A stretch of 64,000 nucleotides of DNA from Ananas comosus (GCF_001540865.1 NC_033627.1:14311544-14375543); one strand, 5' to 3'; counted from the stretch's first letter, positions 16,844-28,288 are shown. Made by a program: numbers and translations. The notes: generated by a model from the sequence alone, not told the origin.

Positions 16844-17720
16844 CCAGTGTAGAGATTGATTTCTTGGTGAAACTTGAGAACTAACAACCAACGCATCTTA
16901 CAACTTATCTGATTGATTTCTGTGGTACTTTTTTCTTTGTTCAAAAATATTTCATCCAGTGTAGAGATTGATTTCTTGGTAAAACTCGAGAACTACAACC
17001 AATGCATCTTGTCACTTCTCTGATTGATTTGTGTCATTCCATGTTTCCATTCTGTGTATATTACTTTTATCATCTGGTAATTTAAGAAAATTCATGGAAC
17101 CAACTCTCTAAAGATCACTTTTTTGTCTTTTTTTCACACTTCCACTAATTCAATTGTTTTAATATTTTGAAGGTCTTGCTTCCTGCTGCTCCTTGAAAGA
17201 GCTCTATTTAGCTGGCAACAAGATCAGTGAGGTCGAGGGCCTGCACCGCCTTCTGAAACTGAATGTCCTCGACCTCCGCTCCAACAAAATATCGACATCA
17301 AAAGGCCTGGGCCAGCTTGCTGCCAACTATAGTTCTTTACAGGCAATAAACCTCGAAGGCAACCCCGCCCAGAAGAATGTTGGTGACGAACACTTGAAAA
17401 AGTATCTACTCAGTCTTCTACCGCACCTCGAGTACTACAACAAGCGGCCGATCAAGGCGGGTAAAGAGTATTCAGATCGCCCTAGTCATCGGATGAAGTC
17501 GTCTCGTCCGTTGGAATGTGGTGGTGTGCGGTTGGATCGGAAGCTCACTCAGAGGGCAACAATAGTCAGTCCGTCAAAGCTGTCCAAGAGCCGAGATGTG
17601 CGCCGTCCTCCGACAGGATCAAAGCCGAGCGATCATGATCGTATGCACGATAGGAGGAGGCTGTTAGGGGTTGAGATCAGCAACCCTATACGAAGAATCC
17701 GAAGCGAGGGAGCTCTATGA
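13765..17720 (+). CDS. SDS22-like leucine-rich-repeat protein (annotated in plants as outer arm dynein light chain 1-like)
   Basis: Coding exons: 13765-13815, 14273-15437, 15573-15719 and 17173-17720. They join in frame (1911 bp, 636 residues) with GT-AG introns. The first exon is short and easily missed: ATG then VRFSCFSA, a start shared by plant homologues. Residues about 18-390 are acidic, Ser-rich and probably disordered, with QSLGNIL and RSFENLS type short motifs. Residues about 390-560 form five or six SDS22-type repeats (LxxLxLxxNxI). The tail after 560 is basic. The family is found in land plants that lack motile cilia, so the dynein name reflects similarity of the repeats, not function; a protein-binding scaffold is the safe reading. 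Intron 3 (1453 bp) carries retroelement insertions. Confidence 0.87.
16570..16694 (+). mobile_element. 5'-truncated LINE 3' tail in LRR intron
   Basis: Shows the LINE 3' end seen elsewhere in the window: 'gttgcttcaatctgtagcct', then ctaaataaatgaagcggtag, catgctac, tctctctc and poly(A). The 5' limit is uncertain. Same strand as the host gene. Confidence 0.65.
16707..16839 (+). mobile_element. 5'-truncated SINE nested directly behind the LINE tail
   Basis: Begins inside the tRNA-like region just before the B box (GTTCGAATCC) and ends TCTCTCTC plus a long A run. The flanks tcatccagtgta at 16695-16706 and 16840-16851 form a 12-bp TSD. Confidence 0.8.
16841..17045. repeat. Imperfect tandem duplication, about 100 bp x2
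   Basis: The block starting catccagtgtagagattgat occurs at about 16841 and again at about 16951 with few differences, both inside intron 3 of the LRR gene. Confidence 0.75.
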
Positions 17721-18752
17721 AACTGCCTGTTTAGGAGCGCAGCTGGAATCATTAGTATCTTTGGCTTTCAAATAGGTAATAAGTTGGAAGGTAATTTGGT
17801 TTCTTGTTTGAGTTGAAAAGATGAATAATAATATAATTACTAGGAGTGGCTCCATATGCAGTTGAATTATGGAATAATGTTTAGGTACAATTAATATACG
17901 TTCTTACGTCAACAATTGATGGCGATGTGTTATTATCTCTGTTGTGATAATGCAAGGCTGGTTATGAGTAGTGATACCATTTTTTTCTTTTGTTTTGAGA
18001 TGTGTGTTTTTGAGCAAGGCATGCTATTGTTGTATTCATTCGGGAGGTGAACTAAGCTAAATTCTCAAGGTGTGCTTTTTTTTTTCTCAAAAATTTTTCT
18101 ATTCAGATTCAATAATTTGCTCAGTTCCCAAAGCCTACCAGCTGAAAGAGCAATTAGGTAAGATCATATTATTAAGTAACAGATCATCTTATTAGGTAAC
18201 AAATCTATAGTTTCGCAACCCATAAAAAAGGTGGTCAACTCCCTCAGGCTTTTCTATACATAGAACACAACTATCCTAATAGTTTATTGTGATTTAACTT
18301 CTTAATCAAAGTTAGTAGGTTTTACTTCTTAATTAGATATTTCAATTTGTAATCCAGGAGAATCCTGTTACGAAATCGAAGGCAAAATTCTCTAAAATGG
18401 AGTCTTAAAAGAACGGTGTTACAAGAATTATTAAATTTTCTCCAATGATCTCCATTGATTTCCTTCAGTAGTGTTCCACTGGAGAATTACACACAACAAA
18501 TTTGTAAAAACACAATTATACTGCACTGAAAGATGCATACAGTAATTTTACAACACTAACAAAGCACAAATTCAACATAGCAGGACAGTCCATTAAATAA
18601 TACTTAAAAAGTTACAAGCAGCTTTATTCTTCACAACACAGTACTCGCTAGCTTATCAAGACCTTCAAAGCAAAGTGGCTGCTGAAACTCACAATTACTA
18701 CAAACATAAACAACAAACAGAAACATATCTTATATGCATGTTTGCTTCATGC
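17721..18752. other. Spacer between convergent LRR and protease genes
   Basis: Contains the 3' UTRs of both genes. AT-rich; no additional gene seen. Confidence 0.5.
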
Positions 18753-20097
18753 TTACATAGAACTCACGCTCATGACGGAATCCATGTCGGAAGTTTCAGT
18801 ACCGACGCTTGATATGATATACGGGTAGAGGGGATTTGTGGCAAGACCACATAATCCTTGTTTTGCAGCCACATTTTTTGCTATTCGCATGTATCCGCTT
18901 TCACCCCACTTTGTGCCCCATGAGTTTTTTATTATCCAATACTTTTTTCCCGATTCCTCACCATAACCGACTACCGCGACACCGTGAGTGACATTAGGTC
19001 CACAAGCTTCATTAAAAATACCCCCTGTGTAATGATGCCAAGGTTTGGCATTAACTCCAACGGAAACTGGTTGGTTGTTCACAGCTTTCATGAGCTCGGC
19101 TTCACTGTTTTTAGGGACAGACCTGTAACCAGTAATATAAGCTGCATGATCAGATAGCTTATTTTTGTCACATACCCCTTTAGATCCTTTATATGGATAG
19201 TTAGCCTCGGTTGTCAAGCCTTTATTTGCGACGATAAAATTGAAAGCTTTGTTACGGGAACCGCCTGCGCAAGTACCACCACCAGAACAATCTAGAACTT
19301 GTTGTTCAGATAGAGATTTTAACACTCCTTTTTTAATCTTGTAGATACTCTCAACTGTTGCTACCGCAGCGAATGCCCAACAGGAACCTAGTTTTGTATT
19401 GAGTATCACATTAGAATCATGGACTCAAGAGAGTAAGCATGTGTATGTACGTAAGCGTAGCTATATTAGCTCATTTGATAAGTTTGTTAAACAAGACTTG
19501 GTGCATCGTTGATTTAAATCAAACAAAATGGCAAGTAAAGTAAAAAATTGAAAGTTTTAAAGATCTGATAATTGTCTCAAAATGAAATGTCATAATTTAG
19601 GTAAATTCCGTATGTTTTTACCAAAGATATGTTACACATAGGTGAAAAATCTTACCGCATGTTAGTTGGTTCTTGACTCCAGTTACAGCACCTTTAGTCC
19701 TCCAATCAACAGCGGCCCGCAAGGGCAAGTTTTCATACTCAAAATCCGACATGGAGGTCTCTGTAGTTGTTGGGATCTCCTCCGTTACATCTCCAATAAC
19801 GTACGTATCAACAAACTCCTCGTTTGTAAGATCAGTAAACTGGGTTATGCCGAGGGTGTACGAGCGCCTGCCAACTTTGTTGAATTCCTCGATATACTTC
19901 ACGTTGTCCTTGAAGATCTCATACCGCCGCTGCTTCTCCTCTGCATTCGCGTACACTCGACCGTGTTCGGACATCCACTCTTCGAACATCCTCATCGTCG
20001 GTCCATCAGTTCTAGCATTGCAAGAGCTAAACAACAAGGTGAGAGACAACAAGACAAGAAACGAACTCATAAGCAAAAATTGGAATGTGAAAGCCAT
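18753..20097 (-). CDS. Bromelain-like papain-family (C1A) cysteine protease precursor
   Basis: Exons 20097-19656 and 19387-18753, one GT-AG intron, 358 residues. ATG 20097 is preferred to an in-frame GTG at 20103. Signal peptide about 1-29; I29 propeptide with an ERFNIN-type helix (E54-N73, EKQRRYEIF then NVKYIEEFN) and a GxxxFxD-like GITQFTD; mature enzyme from about L124-D131. Catalytic set complete: Q144, C150 (GSCWAF), H282, N302 (KNSWG). The intron splits the Gly just before the active-site Cys. SIYKIKKG, LSEQQVLDC and AYITGY are typical of pineapple bromelains. N279-V-T is a possible glycosylation site. About 18 extra residues follow the usual YP end. Family members are secreted or vacuolar endopeptidases; substrate preference is unknown. 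Confidence 0.93.
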
Positions 20098-20170
20098 AAC
20101 CACAATGCGTGCAACTAGAAATCAAAACTTTTTGCTTGTGAGGTTGAGGTCTCAAAGTTAGGCTCATATG

Positions 20171-20191
20171 AATATATATATATATATATAG
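20171..20191 (-). promoter_or_regulatory. TA-repeat TATA region of the protease gene
   Basis: A TA run lies 74-94 bases upstream of the ATG on the minus strand, the only TATA-like sequence at a sensible distance. It is also the flank of the adjoining MITE, so the core promoter may have come with the element or been its insertion target. Confidence 0.5.
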
Positions 20192-20192
20192 A

Positions 20193-20563
20193 GGGAGAGA
20201 TAGAGAGAGGTTTGGCGAAGGCAGTGTGATCGAGAGCTAACATCTCTTTTACTACTGCATCGTTTCTGACAGCAGAGTATCCGAATTGACAATTGACATC
20301 CATCGTTAAATTTGATCTAGACTATTCGAGCCTCTTAGCTGGCTATTCGAGCAGTCTCAAAGTTGATTATTCTTAACGACTACTATAAAGTAAATTTGAA
20401 ATCACTTAATCACTTACTAAATGATGTTGAAAAATTATAGAATTTGAGTCTATAAAATTTAAATAGTCTAAGATCATATTTGATAGTATCAATGGTACTT
20501 TGATACAGATGCTCCTCACATGAAATGATCTGGAAGTAAATGTCTCCAAGAATGCTTTACTCT
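20193..20563. mobile_element. Long-TIR MITE (family C) upstream of the protease gene
   Basis: The two halves are inverted relatives. The left has tttactactgcatcgtttctg and ttaaatttgatctagactat; the right carries their complements near 20470-20560. TA microsatellites flank both sides. Related to 46856-47245. Degenerate and non-coding. Confidence 0.65.
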
Positions 20564-20576
20564 CTATATATATATC

Positions 20577-22528
20577 TTATTTAGTTTTCTTTTTTGCATA
20601 CTTGCGTAAGCTTTTGCTGAGGAATTAATAGGATATGTTGGTAAAATCCAATTAGATACTTTCACTGTAGAATTCTAATAACCGATATTAGAGATGTTAC
20701 TAATTGATATCAGAGCAGTTTGCAGAACGGAATTCTAATAATTGATATTATAGAGTTTATTAATTGATATCAGAGTAGTTTATGGAACAGTACCATTGTC
20801 TGTGCACACCAAATGAGAACTTAGTTATGACTAATTGATTATGCTTTATCTATAGAGAATGATAGATGACGGTCATATTTTACTACGGAGAATGACAAAT
20901 AATAATCATATATTTATGACACAGAAAAGCAAATAAATCAGTACTGTTAGATATGTCTCGAATTCTAGAACCGCAAGGTTTTCTAATCCTATTCTGTTTT
21001 GATTATCCCATTAAATTAAGGTTAAATTATGTCTAATCTAATTAAAATATTTCTAATCTTAGTTGATTTGTATTCCTAATCGTATTAGGATTTAGCTACT
21101 ATTACAAATATACTCTTTATTCTATTGATTTAGTGTGGCGAATGAAGAGATTATGAGTATATTTTTGGGATTAGGGCATATTTTATACACTACTTTAATT
21201 ATAGTGACAATCTCTGCTCCGTCTTTGTCCATGGATGTAGACCGGTAGCCGAACTACGTAAATATTGCGTGCTTTATTTTTCTTCTCTTTTTTCTCGGAT
21301 CCTTTTGATATTTTCGCACCCGACGAACTAGATCTTTTCAGTTTTTGTCATAACAAATATTTTTCTCTATTTTTTTTTTGAGAGAAAAAGATAATATCTT
21401 AAGCTATACTCCTGTATACAAACTAAAATTAACTCTTAAATATTTCGAGATGGAGGGTAGCAATACATTTTTTAAAAAAAAGGGTGACCGGCTCTTGTTG
21501 CCATCGATACCGGTCATTAGGTTCTGATGGTAGAGATTCTTTTCTCATTACGTGAAGTTAGCACCGAAGACTTTTTAATAATTTTCCATCTTCGTAATGT
21601 CCTATTTTTGTAAATCCAGAACATTCCGCTTTCTCCATTCTCATCCTCCCAATATCCCATTTTTTAAATTAAATTTAGATTTATAATCCAAAGTTAATTT
21701 TTAAACATAAAAACTTTATGTTTAAATGGTTAATAAAATTTATTTTTTTAATTATAATATAAATTAAAATCCAAATTTAAATTTTAAATTTGATTAATAT
21801 TTTTGAACTTTAATGCTATTTTCACTTTCAAATAAATAATTTGAATTTAATTTAAAAATAAAAACCTTTTATTTAAATAAATAATAAAAGTTGGGATAAT
21901 AAGTACAATATAACTTACAATTTAAAATAGATTAATATATATATTTGAACTTTCATGTTATTTTAATATTGAATTAACAATTTGAATTGAAATGCACTAC
22001 TCATTTAAATATAATTTTTTTTCTTTCTAAAAATTAAAATTAAATTTGAATTTAATGTATATAATTATAAAGTTTAAACTCAAATTAAATTATAAACTCT
22101 ATGAAGTTTTGTTACTTATCAAATTAGCCACTATTTAATATGGTAAGTAATAAAATTAAATAAGGAAATAAAGATTTATTTGATATTATTAAATTTGGTA
22201 ATTGGTTAGTATTGATTTCTCAATATTATTTTTACTATCGATCTTGATTAGAAACCTGTTGAGCAGGTTCCTACCGGATAAAAGTCAATTTTAACATTAT
22301 GAACGTCTAGATTTAAATGAGAAGGTGTATTAAAGTATTTCTTAATATCTTATCCAGTTTCGTACTTAGAATCTTTATGTACCAATTATCAAATCTATTT
22401 TCGCTTACACTAGAGGTGTCTATCACAAATTTGTCAATGTATGGGCCCGTTTATCTAACACTCCTTGTCGTGAATCCGGCCAGTTAATGAGCATTTCTTA
22501 CTTAGCATATTATCAGTTGTTCCTCAAA

Positions 22529-22530
<2 letters not shown>
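20577..22530. other. AT-rich intergenic with repeat R1 copy
   Basis: 20690-20950 is a copy of repeat R1 (gatatcagagtagttt, later gagaatgacaaataataatc), also seen at 25066-26030 and 47390-47680. 21660-22090 is AATTTAAA-type low-complexity DNA. No gene seen. Confidence 0.6.
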
Positions 22531-22531
<1 letters not shown>

Positions 22532-22559
<28 letters not shown>

Positions 22560-22708
22560 GAGAGATAGAGAAAGGTAACATGTTATGCGCTTCGTTTATT
22601 TTATTCAGAAATAAATTTAGCTGAAAATGTAAATCAATTAAAATTCGAACTTGAGATATCGTTGAGTATCAATAATCAAATTATTTGCCACTTGCGCTAG
22701 AAACGGTG
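22532..22708 (-). mobile_element. SINE, diverged copy
   Basis: Long T run (complement of poly(A)), gagagatagag, then taacatgttatgcgcttcg, cagaaataaatttagctg, attcgaact (B box complement) and cacttgcgctag (A box complement). TSD not clear. Confidence 0.75.
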
Positions 22709-22789
22709 ATGACGAAACATCCCTTATAGCCATAAATAGATAACAAAATATACACATGGACGACTATTTTCACTCGCGAGTCCGCTAGC

Positions 22790-23690
22790 GATTATTTCAG
22801 AGCCCATCAAATTAATCCAGCTCCACACACGCCCTTTCAGACTGTGACGGTGGTCTCATCCACTCCGCGGGGACTCAGCGAGTACATTAATTAATTGGCC
22901 ACGGACTCTCAAACCCGTTTGGATCGGGGATAAAGGGTGAAATAACCCCTTATTCCCTCTTTATATCCAAATGCTAATTTTTTATCCGAGAATAGTGGTC
23001 CTCGGATATCTGAAATAAGATGGTATAACTATTTCTACCAACACCTCCATTTTTCATATAAAACTGCTCGCTATTTTTTTTATTCTATATAATTTATCCA
23101 AACGTTATTTTTTTTATCCCCGGAAATAATTTAATTTTCATCCCAACGCTATTTTTTTATCCCCATACTTGTATTTATTTATATAATAGTTAATTCTTAT
23201 TTATATCCGAATCAAACGGTGCCCGAGGGAGTATATATGATGAGTCGGATTTCCTTAATAAGTAGTAAATCGGGAAGGAAAGAAATCCTAATTAGGTATA
23301 TCATGAGTAACACATGATATGCCTCCCAAATATGTGCGCGCCACATTCTGGCCGGGGCAGCTGTCAGAACTCAGAACGTATATTAATTAACCTCCCAACC
23401 AAATCTAGCATTTCGGCGACCTGGCTCCTGCATTTTCTGGCCTCTCCTTTCCCAAGATGGGGTCGTAGCACTAGCAACTTCACAATTATCTTTTTCAGTT
23501 TCTACCACTTAATTAATTACAGTATGAAAAGACTCGGCGTACGGATTCATGGGTGAAAACAAATACATAACATCATAGTCAAGACAAATTAATGATCGAC
23601 TGTTGCACAATATGTATCGATCTGCACCTTTCTCACGCCTGGCATAATATCTAAGTTGTGTTGCACGTTTTTGATGGGGGGACAACAACA
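22790..23690. repeat. Duplicated block R3, copy 1
   Basis: Segments such as gtggtctcatccactc, aattggccacggac, tcccaaatatgtgcgcg and cctcccaaccaaatcta recur in order at 43380-43890 and partly at 27420-27600. Non-coding. The MITE at 22912-23226 is absent at the matching point of the 43-kb copy. Confidence 0.7.
22912..23226. mobile_element. Probable MITE with short TIRs
   Basis: Ends aacccgtttggatcgg and ccgaatcaaacggtgccc are imperfect inverted repeats around AT-rich, internally repetitive sequence (ttatccccg motifs). TSD not resolved. Confidence 0.45.
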
Positions 23691-23869
23691 ATCAGCACAC
23701 ATCAATAAATAAGGGGGGCAATAATTGATGGCCAATTTGCATGAAAAATACACAAGTTTTGAGTTTTTACAAAACTGAAATGCTTTTTTTTTTCAATTTT
23801 ACAGATTTTATCCGAAATTTTAGTAAATTGATTAAAATATTCTTATATTTTATTCTCTCTTCTTTTTTT

Positions 23870-24340
23870 ATCTCTCGTTTTTTTTTTTTTTTTTTCTCTT
23901 CGAAGAAGGCGGCGGAGGCGGGAACGGCCCGCCTCCCTTCAAGCCCTCGCCCTCACCCGCGCACCCCCTGCCCTCCTCGTCTCTGACTCCGTCGAGACTA
24001 CGTCACGACCGCCTTTTCTTTTTTATTTTTTTTCTCTCCGACCCTACTCTACCACCCCGCGACTCTCTGCGATGATAGCGAAGACGGTGCCGCGTCTTCT
24101 TTCTCCGCTTTCTTCCTCCTCCTCTACCACCTCCGCGGCTCTCTGCGATGATAGCGAAGACGGTACCGTGTTCTCTTTCTCCGCTTTCTTCCTCCGCCTT
24201 CACTGTAACAAATTTTCTATCCGCCAAATAAACTCACCGTTCCCACCGCCGCCGCCGGCGTCGAAGAGAAAGCGCTTCTCGGAACCGAGAAGCACACCAG
24301 CGAGAAAAGGGAAGAACAATAGTTACACTACGGTAAGAAC
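23870..24340. other. GC-rich island with a tandem repeat, no convincing gene
   Basis: Abrupt GC-rich stretch in AT-rich DNA. A unit containing ctctgcgatgatagcgaaga is repeated in tandem at about 24063 and 24141 (78-bp period). Open frames on both strands are Arg/Ser/Pro-rich without a domain. Could be a captured gene fragment inside a Mutator-like element; ends were not found. Confidence 0.45.
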
Positions 24341-25122
24341 AGTGGCTGTGATAGAGGGCAAGGGAGAGGTCGTGACCAAAAAAATTTATAAAAAAAAATA
24401 AAAACAATACAAAATAAAAATAAAAAATATTTTTTTTCTATCAAAAAGATCAAAAATCATAAAAAAAAAAAGAAAATGATGAAATTGTACTGTTAAAATA
24501 AAGTTATACTGTTTTTAAAAATTTTTGCACTATTTTAAATAAAAGTTGCATTCTTTGAGACAGAAATTACACTATTTAAATTAAAGTTGCGTTCTTTGGA
24601 TAAAATTTATATTATTTTTTTCTCTCTTCTTCTTCCTCATTCTCTTTTCCTTTTGTTTTCTCGTATTTTTTATATGTGCATCTTGGGCCGGCAACGTGCA
24701 CGGTGGAGGCGGAGGAGAGCGCGACACACCATTGATGTATTCTCCGAACCAAACGGGTCTGGATGTATTCTCTTTACAGGACACGTCCTATTAATATGGT
24801 GGATACACCTAGTGCACTGTAGGCAATATAGAAAACTATAATTTTCAATTTTATTAAATTTATTTGAAATATATAATTTGTGTTATATAGACTTTTCAAT
24901 ATTACTGAATAGATTTGAAATATTAAATTATAGTTTTAAATGTTCTACTTCTTAGAATTAGAGAAAGTATAATATATCATGCATATATAGAAACATTTCT
25001 TATACTCGGTGCTATATAATATGAAGGCCGTGACCGACACTTCTCGATCCCCTCTGAGATGATTCCAGTTCAGAATTCTAATAACTGATATGATTGATGT
25101 TGCCAATTGATATCAGAGTAGT
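24341..25122. other. AT-rich intergenic; no gene
   Basis: A-rich tract, then repeated gttgcattctttg-like units near 24545-24600. From about 25066 the R1 repeat begins again. Confidence 0.45.
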
Positions 25123-25139
25123 TTGCAGAACGAAATTCT

Positions 25140-25344
25140 TTTTTTCTTAAAAAAAAAAATAGCAAGCTACATGCTTCATTCATTAAGTAAAATAAACTAA
25201 GCGTACATAATAAAAGCAGCTAAGGCCTCTGAAGAAAGGCGAGGAAAGAGATCGAAAAAGGTGCAAAAAGATTACAAAAGCAAGAGTGGTGCGGGGAAGG
25301 TGGAAGTGTAAGTTGGAGAGCTAGCAAATTATTATCGCAGCATG
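25140..25344 (-). mobile_element. 5'-truncated LINE 3' end with 17-bp TSD
   Basis: Flanked by ttgcagaacgaaattct (25123-25139) and ttgcaaaacgaaattct (25345-25361), one mismatch. The minus strand reads toward ...aatgaatgaagcatgtagct, tgctatt and poly(A), the shared LINE/SINE tail. Only the untranslated 3' part is present. Confidence 0.82.
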
Positions 25345-25477
25345 TTGCAAAACGAAATTCTAATAGTCAATAGAGCTTCGTAATTGATAGCAGAGTGGTT
25401 TGCGGATTCTCAACAATACCAAGAGTGGTTTGCGGATCCTCAACAATACCAAGTGCCGCTGCACAACAACTGTGTGC

Positions 25478-25885
25478 TTATGGTGATGATTGGTGAAGGG
25501 GATTTAGAGTGTACCCTTAGTGAAGATGTTCGAAAAGTTTGGAAAATGGCAACTCGGGATAATCGTAATAGGAAAAAGGTGACAAGAACATATTTACTTG
25601 TAACTTGCTTGTGGGTTATATGGACTGTAAGGAACAATTTTATTTTTAGAGGGATCAATATTAAACCGTTGGTGGCAGTAAATAGGGTCAAATCACTAGC
25701 AAAGCAATGGAAGGATTTTTTAGTGGACTATCATAATTTACCTTAGCCAATAATTTATTTTTTTTTTCGGATCTTGTTTGAGATGTTTATGATTCTCGGG
25801 GCCAATTACCCCACTTCTGTAGCTCAGTTCATATTCGCTATAAATAAAGCAGGTAGCAAACTTACCTTTCTCTCAAAAAAAAAAA
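25478..25885 (+). mobile_element. 5'-truncated L1-like LINE with the C-terminal coding end
   Basis: The open frame to 25746 encodes the far C-terminus of a plant L1-like reverse-transcriptase polyprotein (key stretch LWVIWTVRNNFIFRG), which follows the zf-RVT region in this family. The 3' UTR ends ctataaataaagcaggtagc, ttacctttctctc and poly(A). The 5' boundary is approximate and the TSD weak. It sits in repeat R1; just upstream, a 37-bp unit (agtggtttgcgga) is duplicated in tandem at about 25392-25460. Confidence 0.78.
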
Positions 25886-26032
25886 TTTGTGAACTTAGTT
25901 ATGACTAATTAGTTATACTCTATTATAGAGAATGACGTATAGTAGTCATATTTATTATAGAGAATGACATATAGTAGTCATATTTATTATACAGAAAGAC
26001 TAATAGACTGGCATAATACTAATATATTCCAC
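25886..26032. repeat. Repeat R1, copy 2 (right part)
   Basis: gtgaacttagttatgactaa and the triplicated tagtagtcatatttatta motif match 20820-20950 and 47520-47680. The left part lies at 25066-25477, split by the LINE insertions. Confidence 0.7.
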
Positions 26033-26033
26033 A

Positions 26034-26166
26034 TTTTTTTTTTAGAGAGAGAAAGGCAGGATGCATGCTATCTGGCTTCGAACTTGAGATGTTAAATACT
26101 ATCCAACAAATTCTTTACCACTAGCAATAAGGATCTTTTGCTACTTGTGACAGGGTCAATCGGTCA
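26034..26166 (-). mobile_element. SINE, internally deleted copy
   Basis: T run, gagagagaaaggcagg, gcatgctatc, then directly ggcttcgaacttgag (B box complement). The middle of the body is missing. Confidence 0.65.
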
Positions 26167-26199
26167 CATATTTTTCAATGTATATTAATTATTTTGTTG

Positions 26200-27420
26200 G
26201 ATATATATTACATCATTGGTTTGGTCGCTAAAATTTCATTTAGATCATCAAACTTTAATTTTTTTATAAATATATTATATTATATTATTAGTCATTGAAC
26301 TTTTGGTGAAACTTTATGTAGGTCATTGAACTTTAAATTCCTTCAATCATTATTTCGTAAAAAAATAAATTTAAATTCGAGCAGTAGCTTGACTGAAATA
26401 AAAAATAAAGAAACAAATTTTCACCGAAGTTCAATGATCAATGGTGTTATGCACGCAAAGTTTATTTGTAGGCTAAAGGAAGAAGCTGAGCAAAATATAA
26501 TTGGATGGAGCATTAATTTTATCCTAATAGATAGACTTATTAATTTGTTCTATCATCATATTTTTCGATTGAGAAATGCTATATATCTATACATATATAT
26601 ACCCACTCATCCAAAAGCTTATGTTCTATTCTTATTATTTATTTTTAATATTAAATATTTTTAAAGAATTATGAATCTAAGATGAAAAGAATGTAACATT
26701 TATACATATCTCGTGCATTTTAATTTTCCATTACATGCACATTTGACTATATTTACTGAGTTCGGTCTCATTAACTTAACCACAATTTGCCTAAATTTAT
26801 CTCAAAAACTCTCCAATAAACGAACAATTAAAGTGTACCTAAACAAACTTCAATTTGGCCAAATATTAAAACACAATTGCCCAAATATTAATTTACCATC
26901 TAATAAAAAATTGGGATAATTTAGTACTGTGAATCCTTCCTCCAACTCCAAATTATATAGAAATTTCTCTAAAACCATCAACATCAAAACTATCTTTCTA
27001 ATTTGGAAAAAAAAAATGTAAAATATCCATATTTATAACGATCCATCCAAAAATTAAATGAGATTTTCATTCTTAATTAACTTAAAGATTTGTTGCTTTA
27101 AAATATTATAGAACACAACATCTAGCTAGCTCCCGATATTCAAATGGCAAGCTTGTTAAATGTAAAAATATATAAACATCGTTTAATTCAAGTCCTATAT
27201 CATGGGTCTTGTAAAAACTTTCGAGTCCAGACGTGAGGGAAAGTGTTAAATATAAAAATATGTGAATATCATTCTCTAACAGTTTAAGTTTTTAGAGTAC
27301 AACGGTTGTTTTATATGATATCAGAACAGAAAATTCTGAGTTCGAGTTATGTCCGACTCCTAATATTACCAATTATCTTACTTTTAAAGTTTTTAGAATT
27401 TAACGAGTGTTTCACAAAGC
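26200..27420. repeat. Repeat R2 copy and AT-rich spacer
   Basis: 26215-26900 carries R2 landmarks (gtaggctaaaggaagaagct, tggatggagc, tattttatccta-like) shared with 39300-40910 and 47860-48420. 27120-27420 is unassigned. No gene. Confidence 0.65.
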
Positions 27421-27654
27421 TGATACTTAGTAGTTCGGGCACTTGGCTAGCTCCTGCATTTTCTAAAACATTTTCACCCAATTCGATGTGGTAATCAATA
27501 GTGGCCTACTTACGCCTCTCCTTCTCAAGGGGGGGTCCTTAGTTTAATTTCCAGCAACTCCACAATTATATTCTTCAGTTTCCACCACTTAATAATATGC
27601 AGAGACTTCATGGATGCATGCATCAAACAAGTACGTACGGATCATCATTTTGGA

Positions 27655-27656
<2 letters not shown>
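27420..27656. repeat. Repeat R3, short copy
   Basis: ctcctgcattttcta, caattcgatgtggtaatc, and cagcaactccacaattat match 43715-43880 and 23420-23520. It ends at a TA microsatellite. Confidence 0.65.

Positions 27657-27703
<47 letters not shown>
27657..27703. repeat. (TA)n microsatellite
   Basis: Pure TA run between block R3 and the MITE at 27704. Confidence 0.9.
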
Positions 27704-27705
<2 letters not shown>

Positions 27706-28254
27706 TAAATTACAGAAAATGTTTTTGTCAATACTCGCTTTTTTACTTTCCCTTTCTGTCATTTAAAAACCTACATTTTACCCCCTTGAAAAATAAGAAA
27801 TATTTACAGGGGGGTACACCGTGACAAAATGACTAAAATGTCCTCACCATCTTCGTCTTCTCCCCCAACTTAGTTCAGCCGTCGCCCCTCCTCTTCCACA
27901 GGGAGGAGATCGGAGTGGGCATGGATGGAGAGGCGTGCAAGGGCCGGTGGCGGAGAAGGGCGAAGGGAATGTCGGCGAGGATGAGGGCGAGGCAATGGAG
28001 GAGGGCGAGGCGGCGAAGCGGCGGCAAGGTGGCGAGGTGGCGGCGAGGCGGAAGGAGGCGAAGCAACAGATAAGAGGGCGGAGGGGTATTTTTAGTATAA
28101 AAAAATATATTTTAACAGAACCCTAACGGATCATTAACGGTAGGGGGTGAAGTGCACATTTCTCATTTTTAAAGGAGACAAAGTGTAGGTTTTTAAATGA
28201 CCGGAGAAAAAAGTGAAAAAACAGGTATTGACAGAAAAGTTTTATGTAATTTAG

Positions 28255-28255
<1 letters not shown>
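27704..28255. mobile_element. Long-TIR element (family D) carrying a GC-rich insert
   Basis: About 110-bp TIRs start gctaaattaca at both ends and include gtcattt, aaaacctacattttaccc-like sequence. The core (27860-28080) is GC-rich with a Gly/Arg/Glu-type open frame on either strand and no domain; it may be captured gene sequence. TA microsatellites lie on both sides. A second copy starts at 63715. Confidence 0.72.

Positions 28256-28285
<30 letters not shown>

Positions 28286-28288
<3 letters not shown>

Noticed and set aside
24003..24401. Open frames across the GC-rich island
   Set aside because: Driven by a 78-bp tandem repeat; no recognisable domain, and frames exist on both strands.
27875..28126. 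GC-rich Arg/Glu-rich frames on both strands
   Set aside because: Low-complexity core of a TIR element with no domain and no start context.
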